Assembly (NCBI RefSeq): GCF_008369165.1
Contig: NZ_VOBA01000003.1
Span: 1 to 64,000 of the forward strand
DNA from: Dietzia sp. ANT_WB102
GTDB lineage: Bacteria; Actinomycetota; Actinomycetes; Mycobacteriales; Mycobacteriaceae
DNA: 64,000 nucleotides
Direction: 5' to 3'
The notes beneath the pieces are model-generated. The model had not been told where the DNA came from. It saw nothing but the letters and a program-made list of their open reading frames with translations, and did not search any database. How positions within the stretch are numbered: the stretch's first letter is position 1; each line of letters begins with the position of its first letter. Positions 23,793-32,800 of the stretch are shown here, one piece after another. Both the position numbers and the translations under genes were made by a program.

Positions 23793-25024
23793 CGATTCGA
23801 GTCGTCATTGGACCGCCGTGTGCGGGTAAATCTACATACATCGCAGAGCACGCGACTGTCGGTGATGTGACGGTTGATTTTGACCGTATGGCTGGGGCGT
23901 TGGGTTCGGAGAGTTCGCACGATGCCCCTTCGGCGGTCATTAAGGCGACCCTTGCTGCCAGGTCGGGGGTTGTAGGTCTCGCACTGAAGGAGTGGGAGTC
24001 CTTAGATGGGGACGTGTGGTTCCCCTACTCGTCGCCACCTAAAGGGTTACTTGAACGGTTCGCTGAAGAGGGCGCCGATTTCATCGTGGTTGATCCCGGC
24101 ATAGACGAATGTTTGGCCCGCGCTGAAAGAGATGGCCGACCAAAAAGCGCCGCTGACGTGATTCGGAAGTGGTACGACAATCCGCCTGAGATTCCGAAAG
24201 GAAGCGGAGAGAAGGGGACGAACGTGATCACCTCCACAATTGACAGGCCAATCGAGATTAAGGCTGGCCCCGATGATGGGCTCGCGGAGGGCGAGTTCAC
24301 CGCGTACGCGTCGGTGTACGACAACGTCGATTCGTATGGCGATGTCGTGACCAAGGGCGCGTTCGCTAACACCCTCGCCGAGTGGAAAGAGTCGGGCGCC
24401 CCGATCCCCCTGTACTGGGGCCATAACATCGCGGACCCCGATTTCAACATCGGCGAGATCGTCGAGGCTGTCGAGGATGACCGCGGTCTGCTGGTGAAGG
24501 CGCGACTGGACCTGGACAATCCGAAGTCGGCGCAAACCTATCGACTCCTCAAGGGGCGTCGGGTTCGGGAGATGTCGTTCGGATTCTCCACGGTGAAGGC
24601 GACCGACGCTGAGCGCGACGGACGATATGTGCGGCAACTCGATGAGGTCAAACTGTTCGAGGTGTCGGTAGTCCCCGTTGGTGCGAACCCTGACACCGAG
24701 GTGATCGCTGTCCGTGCTGCCGCGTCGTCGTTGGCGATGCAGGCCAAGGCCGGGCGCACCTTCTCGACGAAGAACGAGGACACGATCCGCGACGTGGTCA
24801 CCGAACTGCGTGACGCCGCGGACTCACTCGAATCCATGCTTCCCTCCCCCGTCACCGATGACGAGGACGAGGGCACGCCGGCTGACACCGGCGACACAGA
24901 CGACCAGGACAAGGCCAGCGCAGAAGGGTCCGTCGAGGGTAAGTCCTCGGCCAGCCCGGATGTGTCCGTCGATGCCTGGGCGGCACAGATCAACATCCTG
25001 ACTATGAAGGGAGTCCCCCGATGA
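23789..25024 (+). CDS. P-loop kinase-like domain fused to HK97-type prohead protease
   Basis: 411 residues. Residues 1-140 are a P-loop NTPase/kinase-like domain: Walker A GPPCAGKST begins at residue 8; VTVDFDRMAGALGS and ADFIVVDPG follow. Residues about 150-330 are the S78/U35 prohead protease: AYASVYDNVDSYGDVV, then the His of YWGHN (about 212) and the Ser of MSFGF (about 263). A charged C-terminal tail may be a scaffold-like delta domain. GTG 24224 with GAAGGGG upstream could start protease alone (266 residues), so two products are possible. It cleaves capsid precursors during head maturation. The kinase domain's role is unknown. Confidence 0.85.
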   Translation: MTIRVVIGPPCAGKSTYIAEHATVGDVTVDFDRMAGALGSESSHDAPSAVIKATLAARSGVVGLALKEWESLDGDVWFPYSSPPKGLLERFAEEGADFIVVDPGIDECLARAERDGRPKSAADVIRKWYDNPPEIPKGSGEKGTNVITSTIDRPIEIKAGPDDGLAEGEFTAYASVYDNVDSYGDVVTKGAFANTLAEWKESGAPIPLYWGHNIADPDFNIGEIVEAVEDDRGLLVKARLDLDNPKSAQTYRLLKGRRVREMSFGFSTVKATDAERDGRYVRQLDEVKLFEVSVVPVGANPDTEVIAVRAAASSLAMQAKAGRTFSTKNEDTIRDVVTELRDAADSLESMLPSPVTDDEDEGTPADTGDTDDQDKASAEGSVEGKSSASPDVSVDAWAAQINILTMKGVPR

Positions 25025-26235
25025 ACTGGGAGACCAAGCGCGCCGCCCTGATCGCGGACGCAAGCAAGATCGTGGACGAGGCGAAGGCCGCGGACCGCGC
25101 ACTGACCGATGATGAGCGCACCAAGCTCGACGAGATCACTACCGAGGTCAAGTCGGGCGACGAGCACGCCGAGAAGGCTAAGCGTGACGGTGACCTGTTC
25201 CAGTCGATCGCCGGGCTGGGCGCGAAGTCTCGCCGCGGTGCCGGGGAGCGCGGTGCAGGGATGGAGGCGAAGTCGCTCGGTGAGCACTTCGTCGCCTCCA
25301 CCGAGGATGATCGCTCGGAGGTTAAGGGTAACCGTTTCGCGGTGACCGCCCCCGAGTTCAAGGCCCCGAACACGATCGGTGGCTGGACGGCCGGCGCGCC
25401 GGTTCTGACTGACTACGATCGCACTGTTGTCCGCGCCAAGCGTGACCGCCCGGTCATCGCTGACCTTCTCGGGTCGGGCGCGATTTCTGGCAATGCGATC
25501 TCCTACTTTGTTGAGGGCGCGCTCACCGGCGACTTCGGCACGGTGGCGGAGGGTGCGACCAAGCCGGAGCTCGAGTTCGGTACCCCGACTGCTGTCGTTG
25601 ACGCTCTCAAGAAGATCGCCGGCTGGACCAAGTTCTCCGACGAGCTGATTGAGGATGCCGATTTCCTCAAGACCGAGATCGATGTCCGGATGCTGTACCG
25701 GCTCGCGATGGTCGAGGAGACGCAACTGCTCAACGGTAACGGCAGTGGGCAGAACATTCTTGGCCTGCTCAACCGTTCCGGTGTGCAGACCGAGACCGCG
25801 GCAGCCGCAGAGGATGAGGCTGATGCGCTGTTCCGCGCGATGACCAAGGTGTCGACCGCGACCGATCTCACCGCTGATGGCATTGTCATCAACCCGCTCG
25901 ACTACCAGTCGTTCCGTCTGAACAAGGACGGCAATGGCCAGTACTTCGGCGGCGGTTACTTCACCGGCCAGTACGGTGTCGGTGGCGTTCCGGAGCAGCC
26001 CCCGCTGTGGGGTCTGCGCACCATCGTCACTCCGGCGATCGCGGCCGGTACGGTCCTGGTCGGCGCGTTCTCGCAGGGCGCCACGGTGTACCGCAAGGGC
26101 GGCGTGCGTGTCGACGCTGCCAACACCAACCAGGACGACTTCATCAACAACCTCGTGACGCTGCGTGTCGAGGAGCGTATCGCCCTGGCGGTGCGTTACC
26201 CGTCCGCGTTCGTCAAGGTCTCGCTCGCGGCCTGA
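25021..26235 (+). CDS. Major capsid protein (HK97 fold)
   Basis: 404 residues. A helical N-terminal delta domain (about 1-100, KAADRALTDDERTKLDEITTEV in part) precedes the mature shell domain beginning near residue 110. It has the HK97 landmarks: SYFVEGALTGDFGTVAEGATKPE, TKFSDELIEDADFLKTEI (E-loop/spine region) and a C-terminal GAFSQGATVYRKGGVRVDAA. The upstream protease probably removes the delta domain. ATG overlaps the protease stop. Confidence 0.96.
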   Translation: MNWETKRAALIADASKIVDEAKAADRALTDDERTKLDEITTEVKSGDEHAEKAKRDGDLFQSIAGLGAKSRRGAGERGAGMEAKSLGEHFVASTEDDRSEVKGNRFAVTAPEFKAPNTIGGWTAGAPVLTDYDRTVVRAKRDRPVIADLLGSGAISGNAISYFVEGALTGDFGTVAEGATKPELEFGTPTAVVDALKKIAGWTKFSDELIEDADFLKTEIDVRMLYRLAMVEETQLLNGNGSGQNILGLLNRSGVQTETAAAAEDEADALFRAMTKVSTATDLTADGIVINPLDYQSFRLNKDGNGQYFGGGYFTGQYGVGGVPEQPPLWGLRTIVTPAIAAGTVLVGAFSQGATVYRKGGVRVDAANTNQDDFINNLVTLRVEERIALAVRYPSAFVKVSLAA

Positions 26236-26250
26236 GTGACCGACTACTAG

Positions 26251-26284
26251 CCGCCGGGGCTGCCCATGTCAGCAGCCCCGGCGG
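26251..26284 (+). terminator. Attenuator-type hairpin after the capsid gene
   Basis: Perfect 13-bp stem (26251-26263 / 26272-26284), 8-nt loop, no T-run. It probably protects or partly terminates the capsid message, raising capsid output over downstream genes. Confidence 0.6.
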
Positions 26285-26301
26285 TGCCGGAAGGGAGCAT
26301 C

Positions 26302-26463
26302 ATGCGTGAGTATGAAGTGAAGATTGGCGGCATTGCCCACACGGTGCAGTTGGCCGACGAGGATGTGGAGCGGTACGGGGCCGTCGAGCATAAGGGTCAG
26401 AAGGTGGCCCGCAAGTCTGCCCCGAAGACGAAGCCGGCGGTGTCCGGTGACAGCTCCGATTGA
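26302..26463 (+). CDS. Small head-region protein
   Basis: 53 residues, ATG 26302 with AAGGGAGC upstream. Begins REYEVKIGGIAHTVQLADEDVERYGA, a pattern of short phage proteins between capsid and connector genes. Lys-rich end. It may decorate or link the head; unproven. Confidence 0.65.
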   Translation: MREYEVKIGGIAHTVQLADEDVERYGAVEHKGQKVARKSAPKTKPAVSGDSSD

Positions 26464-27040
26464 CCTGTGGGCGGACCTGCCTATCGATGGCGAGACAGCG
26501 CAGGCACTGTCTGGCGGGATGCTGCTGGCAGACTCTGATGACAGTGCGGCCTCGGTGCGGCGGATCCTGTCGTGGGTGCGCACCTACTGTGGCTGGCATG
26601 TGATCGGCGAGCGTGCTGAGACGTTGATCGTCGACGGCACCGGGGCATCGACAGTTCATCTGCCGACGTTGCGGGTGGTCGATGTGGCTGAGGTGTCCGA
26701 GGAGTGGTGGACCGGGCAGGGCGTCGAGACGAGCCTGCTGCCCGCCACGGGATATTCGTGGTCTGTTCATGGGGTTGTGGAGAAGCGGTCCGGTGTGTGG
26801 ACGCGTGAGCGGCGAGGGGTCAAGGTCTCTCTCACTCACGGGTTCGATGCCGCAGACGACCTGCTCGGGGTGGTAGTTCATGCCGCGGTGCGGCATACCA
26901 GCGCCCCGGACGGTAACGCGTTGGCCCGGGTGGGAGACATCTCCTACCAGTCCAGTGGTGCTGGCGCGGCCGGAGGGTCTGCGTTTCTGCAGTCGGAGTA
27001 CGCAGTGCTCGATCACTACCGGCTTAACCCGGGGGTGTGA
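26447..27040 (+). CDS. Head-tail connector protein (adaptor)
   Basis: 197 residues from GTG 26447. Helical N-terminus and beta core (WHVIGERAETLIVDGTGASTVHLPTLRVVDVAEVS in part), resembling head-tail adaptors of HK97-like phages. Assigned mainly by its position after capsid. Confidence 0.7.
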   Translation: MTAPIDLWADLPIDGETAQALSGGMLLADSDDSAASVRRILSWVRTYCGWHVIGERAETLIVDGTGASTVHLPTLRVVDVAEVSEEWWTGQGVETSLLPATGYSWSVHGVVEKRSGVWTRERRGVKVSLTHGFDAADDLLGVVVHAAVRHTSAPDGNALARVGDISYQSSGAGAAGGSAFLQSEYAVLDHYRLNPGV

Positions 27041-27041
27041 G

Positions 27042-27395
27042 GTGTCTGCGTTCGTGGATTCGTTGGTGGTTCTGCGTCCGCGTATGACGGTCGACCGGTA
27101 CTCGTCGGTCGAGAAACCGGATTGGACGTTGCCGCCGGAGCGGATCACTGTCCCGTTCCTGGTGTCTGTTCAGCCGCTCTCGTCGAGCGAGGACGGACCG
27201 GAGCGTCCGGCAGTCACGACGACGTGGCGACTCCTCACACCGCCCGGCCGGGATCTGGATTTGCGGTCGGTGGATCGGGTGGAGGTCAACGGCGAGATGA
27301 CGATGTCGGTCGTCGGTGACGTGGCCCGGTACCGGGCAGGGGCGCCCGGCAGGGTTCACCACGTGCGGGCGGCACTCGAAAGGGTGGCCGGCTGA
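27042..27395 (+). CDS. Head closure / stopper protein (putative)
   Basis: 117 residues from GTG 27042. Beta-rich (VVLRPRMTVDRYSS, RITVPFLVSVQPLSS, TTWRLLTPPGRDLDLRSVDRVEVNGE in part), as in gp16/SPP1-type stoppers. Position between adaptor and tail-completion genes supports this. Confidence 0.65.
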   Translation: MSAFVDSLVVLRPRMTVDRYSSVEKPDWTLPPERITVPFLVSVQPLSSSEDGPERPAVTTTWRLLTPPGRDLDLRSVDRVEVNGEMTMSVVGDVARYRAGAPGRVHHVRAALERVAG

Positions 27396-27661
27396 TGGCT
27401 CTGTCGAAGGAGCAGTGGGAGCGGCTGAACCGCAACAAGTCGGTGCAGCGGGCGTGTGAGCAGGTGGCGCAGAAGGTTGCGTCGCGTGCCCGGCAGATCA
27501 CCGCTGCCGAGGGTGGTGAGGCGTTGATTCGTGTGGAGTCTTCGCAACGTCCTCTCGGCAGGTGGCAGGCCCGGGTGGTGTCGGACAGTCCCGTCGAGGA
27601 GTACGGGGCTGAGAAGCAGAAACGGATTCGCGCCCTGGGGCGCGCCAGCAGGGAGGTTTAA
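27395..27661 (+). CDS. Head-tail joining protein (putative, HK97 gp10-like slot)
   Basis: 88 residues. Basic helical N-terminus (KEQWERLNRNKSVQRACEQVAQKV) then a short beta region. Position and size fit the tail-completion gp10 slot; sequence support is weak. ATG overlaps the preceding stop by one base. Confidence 0.55.
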   Translation: MALSKEQWERLNRNKSVQRACEQVAQKVASRARQITAAEGGEALIRVESSQRPLGRWQARVVSDSPVEEYGAEKQKRIRALGRASREV

Positions 27662-27664
27662 AAC

Positions 27665-27886
27665 ATGGCACAGAAGGACAATGTCGACGTGTGTTGGACG
27701 TCGCATTCGGATTCGACGAAGGTCGGCACCGTCGAGGCACTACCCACCGGTGAGGCGCAGGCCGCAATGTCGACCGGTCTCGCACGTCGGGCGACAGAGG
27801 ATGACAAGCGGTCGGCCGCAGCGAAGAAGGCTGCCGCCACCCGTAAGGAGTCCGCCGGGAACGACGACAAGGCCACGAAGAAGTGA
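27665..27886 (+). CDS. Small Lys/Ala-rich phage protein
   Basis: 73 residues. Short beta N-terminus, then a low-complexity Ala/Lys/Glu/Asp tail (KKAAATRKESAGNDDKATKK). Function unknown. Confidence 0.55.
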   Translation: MAQKDNVDVCWTSHSDSTKVGTVEALPTGEAQAAMSTGLARRATEDDKRSAAAKKAAATRKESAGNDDKATKK

Positions 27887-27892
27887 TCCGCG

Positions 27893-28273
27893 GTGCGTGA
27901 CGTCGAAGCCGACCTGGTGTCGGCGCTGCGCACCTTGCTCGGCGTCGCGGCTGTCGGGGTGGATGTCGTCAGAGTCGACGACCATCTGCCGTACGTTTCC
28001 GTGTCGACCCTGCCGTCTCAGGAGGCGGAGTCGACGTGGGGTGGCCCGATGCGGTCGGTCTCAGACGTGGTGGACGTCGATATTGACGTGTACGCCACCG
28101 ACCTTGGGGCCGTGTTCGACACCGCGGCAGAGGTCCGGCATTGGCTTCTGACTGATGCTCCGGGTCTTCCATTCCAGCCGGTCAATGTGCCGGTGTTCGC
28201 TCGGCGCCCTGATTTCAATGAGCGGGTGCGTCGTCGTGGCGCTGTGGTCCGTTTCCGGGCCCGCCACACCTGA
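27893..28273 (+). CDS. Tail terminator protein (putative)
   Basis: 126 residues from GTG 27893. Helix (VEADLVSALRTLLGV) followed by alternating strands (VVRVDDHLPYVSVSTLPS, VVDVDIDVYATDLGAVF), the fold and position of tail terminators, immediately before the major tail protein. Confidence 0.7.
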   Translation: MRDVEADLVSALRTLLGVAAVGVDVVRVDDHLPYVSVSTLPSQEAESTWGGPMRSVSDVVDVDIDVYATDLGAVFDTAAEVRHWLLTDAPGLPFQPVNVPVFARRPDFNERVRRRGAVVRFRARHT

Positions 28274-28297
28274 CACAACCAACTGCACGTTTTTCGT

Positions 28298-28331
28298 CCC
28301 CCGCCGGGTGGTCCGGTCGGGGGTTTTGTTT
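28298..28331 (+). terminator. Intrinsic terminator before the major tail gene
   Basis: CCCCCG (28298-28303) / CGGGGG (28318-28323) with inner CCGG/CCGG pairing, followed by TTTTGTTTA. Separates head and tail transcription. Confidence 0.75.
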
Positions 28332-28350
28332 ATGCCTAAGGAGGCACCCA

Positions 28351-28968
28351 GTGGCTACTAGCCTCACCAAGACCGGACCGAACTACAACCCCGATCTGAT
28401 CGACTTCGCCAAGGAGGGGGCGGTGTTCGTCGCCCCGACCGGGACGGATGAGCCGACGGGGATGACCGCCTACGACACCCCGTTCGTTGACCTCGGCTAC
28501 CTGTCCACGGACGGGATCGAGGAGAGCCTCGACGAGGAGAAGGGCGATGTCGAGGTCTGGCAGGCCGGCGGCAAGATCAAGGAGTGGATCAAGTCTCGGA
28601 CGTTCACGTTCGGGTTCACGATGATGGCCCGCTCCATCGATACGGTGTCGGTGTTCTACGGCATCCCGGTGGACCAGTTCACCCTCATCCCGGCTGGCAC
28701 TGATCCGGAGTCGCCGGCGTACTACGAGTGGACCGATGGTGGCGCCCCCGCCCTGGATGAGCGGTTCTTCGGGATCGACTACATCACCGGCGGCGGTACC
28801 GGTCACGATCGGATTCTCATTCCGCGTGGCGTGTTCTCGGATCGCGGTTCGATCACCCTCAACCGTGACGACACGATCAAGCTCGAGGGCACGATCACCG
28901 CACAGGTGTCGTCGCAGGGTTGGTCGATCAAGCGTCGCTCGACCGGTCTGGCTCTCACTCCCCCCTGA
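28351..28968 (+). CDS. Major tail protein
   Basis: 205 residues from GTG 28351, with AAGGAGG upstream. Beta-rich tube subunit with the acidic loop DEEKGDVEVWQAGGKIKEWIKSRTFTFGFTMM (in part) common to actinophage tail tubes, ending in a strand block GSITLNRDDTIKLEGTITAQV. It is flanked by hairpins on both sides, consistent with high, separately controlled expression. Confidence 0.9.
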   Translation: MATSLTKTGPNYNPDLIDFAKEGAVFVAPTGTDEPTGMTAYDTPFVDLGYLSTDGIEESLDEEKGDVEVWQAGGKIKEWIKSRTFTFGFTMMARSIDTVSVFYGIPVDQFTLIPAGTDPESPAYYEWTDGGAPALDERFFGIDYITGGGTGHDRILIPRGVFSDRGSITLNRDDTIKLEGTITAQVSSQGWSIKRRSTGLALTPP

Positions 28969-28993
28969 CGGTTAATTCCCGTCCCCTAAACGG

Positions 28994-29031
28994 CCCCGGT
29001 CGTGCGCCTTGTCGGGCACGCACGACCGGGG
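28994..29031 (+). terminator. Attenuator-type hairpin after the major tail gene
   Basis: Perfect 13-bp stem (28994-29006 / 29019-29031), 12-nt loop, no T-run; same design as the hairpin after the capsid gene. Confidence 0.6.
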
Positions 29032-29073
29032 TCTACCTATGCCCGACAAGCCCGACACTAAAGGAGGCCAATC

Positions 29074-29475
29074 GTGGCCAAGGTTCAGAATCTGTCCGAG
29101 ATGCTCGCTAAGCGGAAAGAGGAGCTCGGTTCCAAAACTCGGTTCGAGTGGCCTGTAGACGACAAGAAGTCGTTCTGGGTGCTCGACCCCAAGTGCGCCA
29201 CAGATGAGTGGCGTGACGAGTTCGCGCAGTTGCAGCAGGACTTCCAAGACGGAGATGTCCTGCCGTCCGACTTCCATCATGCGGCGATCGAGATGCTTCT
29301 CGACGATGACAAGTACGACCAGGCTGACGAGTACATCGCCATGTTCGACGGGTTCCCGTCTCCCCTGCAGGCGGCGTCCGATCTGCTGATGGAGACGCTT
29401 CGTGCGTGGAATGACCAGACGGACCCTACCCGGACGTCCTCGCGGAGTACCCGCAGGAATGTGAAGCGGCGCTAA
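29074..29475 (+). CDS. Tail assembly chaperone, short form (gpG analogue)
   Basis: 133 residues. Acidic helical protein (FAQLQQDFQDGDVLPSDFHHAAIEMLLDDD in part) directly before the tape measure, the classic gpG slot. AAAGGAGG precedes the GTG/ATG start region. The last residues (SSRSTRRNVKRR) are read only when no frameshift occurs. Confidence 0.85.
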   Translation: MAKVQNLSEMLAKRKEELGSKTRFEWPVDDKKSFWVLDPKCATDEWRDEFAQLQQDFQDGDVLPSDFHHAAIEMLLDDDKYDQADEYIAMFDGFPSPLQAASDLLMETLRAWNDQTDPTRTSSRSTRRNVKRR

Positions 29476-29855
29476 GCGCCGTGTATGGCGGTGATCCGGT
29501 CGCCGATTTTTGGCATGGCCGGATCACCGCTCGCCGGCTGGTGGTGCTCATCAATGGGTTGCCGCCGGATTCGGCGTTGCATCGGGCACAGACCGGCGGT
29601 CACGTGTGGACGTGGACCGAGTCGTTGCTGTGGATGATCGTCTATCTGCTGCAGGTGATCGATCAGCGGCTGGTGTGGCAGAAGCGTGCCAAGCCGAAGA
29701 TGCCGAAGTGGACGACCTACCCGTGGTCGACCGAGTCGACGTCCGGTAGCGGGTCAAAGAAGCTCGGCGATCGCGGCGAGTTGACGAATGAGCAGGTCGA
29801 AGCGTGGCTGGACACGATCCGGCCCCCTCAACAATCCCAAGGCGGTGACCAGTAA
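29074..29855 (+). CDS. Tail assembly chaperone, long form via -1 frameshift (gpGT analogue)
   Basis: The -1 frame is open from 29415 to 29855 and continues the gpG protein. From the overlap it reads YPDVLAEYPQECEAALSAVYGGDPVADFW (in part), followed by ITARRLVVLINGLPPDSALHRA, a standard gpT extension. The shift must occur between 29415 and 29472; GGACCCTACCCGG near 29420-29432 is the best slip region (CCT re-pairing as CCC), although it is not a canonical heptamer. An ATG at 29481 in this frame has no good ribosome-binding site, so separate translation is unlikely. Confidence 0.8.
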
Positions 29856-32800
29856 TGGCCGATAGTTCATCCGTCTGGGTGCCTGTCCTGCCGTCGTTCA
29901 AGGACTTCTCCAAGGGTATGGAGAAGGGCACGAAGGGCGCAGGCAAGGCGGCTGGGGACCAGATCGCGAAGGAGCTTGAGGCGGCAGTCTCCAAGTCGGA
30001 GACTGCCGTTTCTCGGGCGGCGCAGGCTGCGGAGAAGGCGCAGAACCGTGTCGCGGACGCGACCGGCAAGGTGCGTGTCGCGCAGGAGCAGTTCAACAAG
30101 GCTATTGAGTCTGGCGACCCGGTGAAGGTGGCCCGCGCTGAGGAGGCGTTGGCGACTGCTCGGCGCCGTCAGGGCGAGGCAACCACCGATGCTGAGGCCA
30201 AGTCGAAGGCATTGGCTGGGGCGCAGAAGAATCTCGCCTCGTCCCAGGAGGCGGTGACCAAGAACGCGCAGGAGCAGGCGCGTGAGGTGAAGGCGTCGGC
30301 ACTGTCAGCCGAGCAGGCCGAGCAGGCGTCGAAGGATCTCGATACTGCGAACAAGGCGTTGGCCGCGTCGATGGTGGCGATCGTCGCCGGGGCCGCGGTG
30401 GTGGGTAAGGGACTGTACGATCTCGGGTCGCAGTTCGATGAAATGTTCGACACCATCCGTGTCGGTACCGGCGCGTCTGGTGACGCGTTCGCCGGGCTGC
30501 AGGAGTCGGCGTTGAAGGTCGCGCAAACGGTGCCCGCGATGGACGGTGGCCTGTCGCAGATCGGGTCGACGATGGCTGACCTAAATACCCGTCTGGGTGC
30601 GACGGGCGGGGATCTTGAGACGTTGACGGGCCAGTTCGTGCAGTTGACGAACATGGGCATCGACGCCGACATCAACTCAGTGTCGCAGGCACTGTCCGGG
30701 TTCGGGATTTCCGCCTCTGAGGCGCCGGCCGCGATGGACGAGTTGTTCCAGATTTCGCAGGCCACCGGTCTGTCGATCACTGAGCTCGCGGACTCGGCAG
30801 TCAAGGGTGGCCCGCAGTTGCGGCAGTTCGGGTTCGACATGGCCGACTCGGCAGCGTTGATCGGTTCGCTGGATAAGGCGGGCCTGGACGCGGACAAGAC
30901 GATTGCCGGGATGTCTCGGGCGATGGTGGCGTTCGCCAAGGATGGCAGGGAGCCGAAGAAGGCGCTGTGGGAGACGGTCGTTGAGATCGAGAACTTCACC
31001 AATGCGGGCAATGATGTCGCGGCGCTGGATTTGGCGGGCAAGATGTTCGGCACTCGTGGAGCCGGCCAGTTCGTTGACGCGGTGAAGTCCGGGCAGTTGG
31101 CGGTCGACGACTTCGTGTCGGCTACGGGCGCGTCGTCGGACACCATCCTGGGTGTCGCGGAGGAGACGGCTGACTTTGCGGAGCAGTGGCAACTGTTCAA
31201 GCAGATGCTTGCTGTGGAGTTGGCGCCGGTGGCGCAGCGGGTCTTCGGGGCGATCTCGGAGGCGATGACCTGGTTCAAGGACAATGCGGTCCCTGCGCTG
31301 CGGGATATGGCCGACTGGGTGGGCCGCAACAAGGATGTGTTGTCGGCACTGGCGATCGTGGTCGGGTCGATGGCGGCAGGTTTGGTGATCGCCCGGACCG
31401 GGCTGATGGCGTTCACGGCCGCGCAACGCATCTGGAATGTGGTGACGTTGCTGTCGACGCAGGGCATGAAGGGCCTGAACATGGCGATGAAGGCCAACAT
31501 GTTCGGACTGATTACCGGCGCGATCGTTGGTCTGGTTGCGGGCCTGACGTGGTTCTTCACGTCCACCGAGACGGGTAGGGCGATCTGGGAATCGTTCACC
31601 GGTGCCCTGTTGACCGGGTGGGAGTGGGTCAAGAACGCGTTCGCTACCGCGTGGGCGTTCATCAAGCCGGTCTTTGACGGTCTGTGGGGCGCGGCGCAGA
31701 CTGTGGGAGCGTTCCTCGTCAACGGTTTCCTGCTCTACATTCGCACTCACTGGCTGATCGTGTCGACGGCGATCTCGGTCATCTGGAACACCATCCTCAG
31801 GCCCGTGTTCACTGCGCTCGCCGCGGTCGCATTGTGGCTGTGGAATGCCGTGTTGATGCCGGTGTTCGGCTGGATCAAGACCGGGTTCCAGCTCGTCGGT
31901 GCGGCGTTCTCGTTTTACTGGAACACCGTCATCAAGCCGGTGTGGAACGCGCTCGGTGCCGGTATCCGGTGGGTGTGGGCCAGCATTGTCCTGCCCGTGT
32001 TCGACGCGTTGAAGGCCGGCCTGGGGCTGGTCGGTGACACGTTTTCGTGGGTGTGGAACAACGTCATCAACCCGGTGTGGACTGCCTTGGGTAACGGCAT
32101 CCGGTGGGTTGCCGACAATGTTGTGCATCCCGTATTTGAGGGTCTCAAGCGGGGTGTCGATCTTGTCGCGAAGGGGTTCGAGTTCGCCACGGATCTGATC
32201 GGTCGCGTGTGGGATTCGATCAAGGAGAAGACTGCGGCCCCGATCCGGTTCGTTATTGACACTGTCTACAACAAGGGCATTGTCGCGGTCTGGAACAAGG
32301 TCGCCGGCTGGCTGGGCATGGACGACAAGAAGCTCGAGACGATGCCGCTCGAGTTCGCGTCGGGTGGTGTCCTGCCCGGGTACACGCCGGGACGTGACGT
32401 GCATAAGTTTATCAACCCGGCAACGGGGCAGGGTCTCCACCTGTCGGGTGGTGAGGCGATCATGCGCCCGGAGTGGACCCGTGCGGTTGGTGGTGCTGCG
32501 GCGGTCGATCAGATGAACCGTGACGCCAAGTATGGGCGTGTCCGCAAGCATGGGCGTGAGGCTGCAGCCTTCGCTGACGGTGGCGTGTTGGCGTTCGCCA
32601 ACGGCGGGATTGTCGCGGCGATGACCAGGATTGTGCAGCAGAAGTACCCGATGCTGCAGATGACGTCCGGTTACCGCAACTCCAATGACCTGCATGGTCA
32701 GGGGATGGCCGGCGACTTCTCGAATGGGTCCGGCAACACCCCTGCCCAGTTGGCGCTGGCGAACGATATTGCCGACACTTACCCGGGGTCAATGGAGTTG

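Noticed and set aside
30677-32695. Long reverse-strand frames opposite the tape measure
   Set aside because: Low-complexity shadow frames; the forward tape measure is certain.
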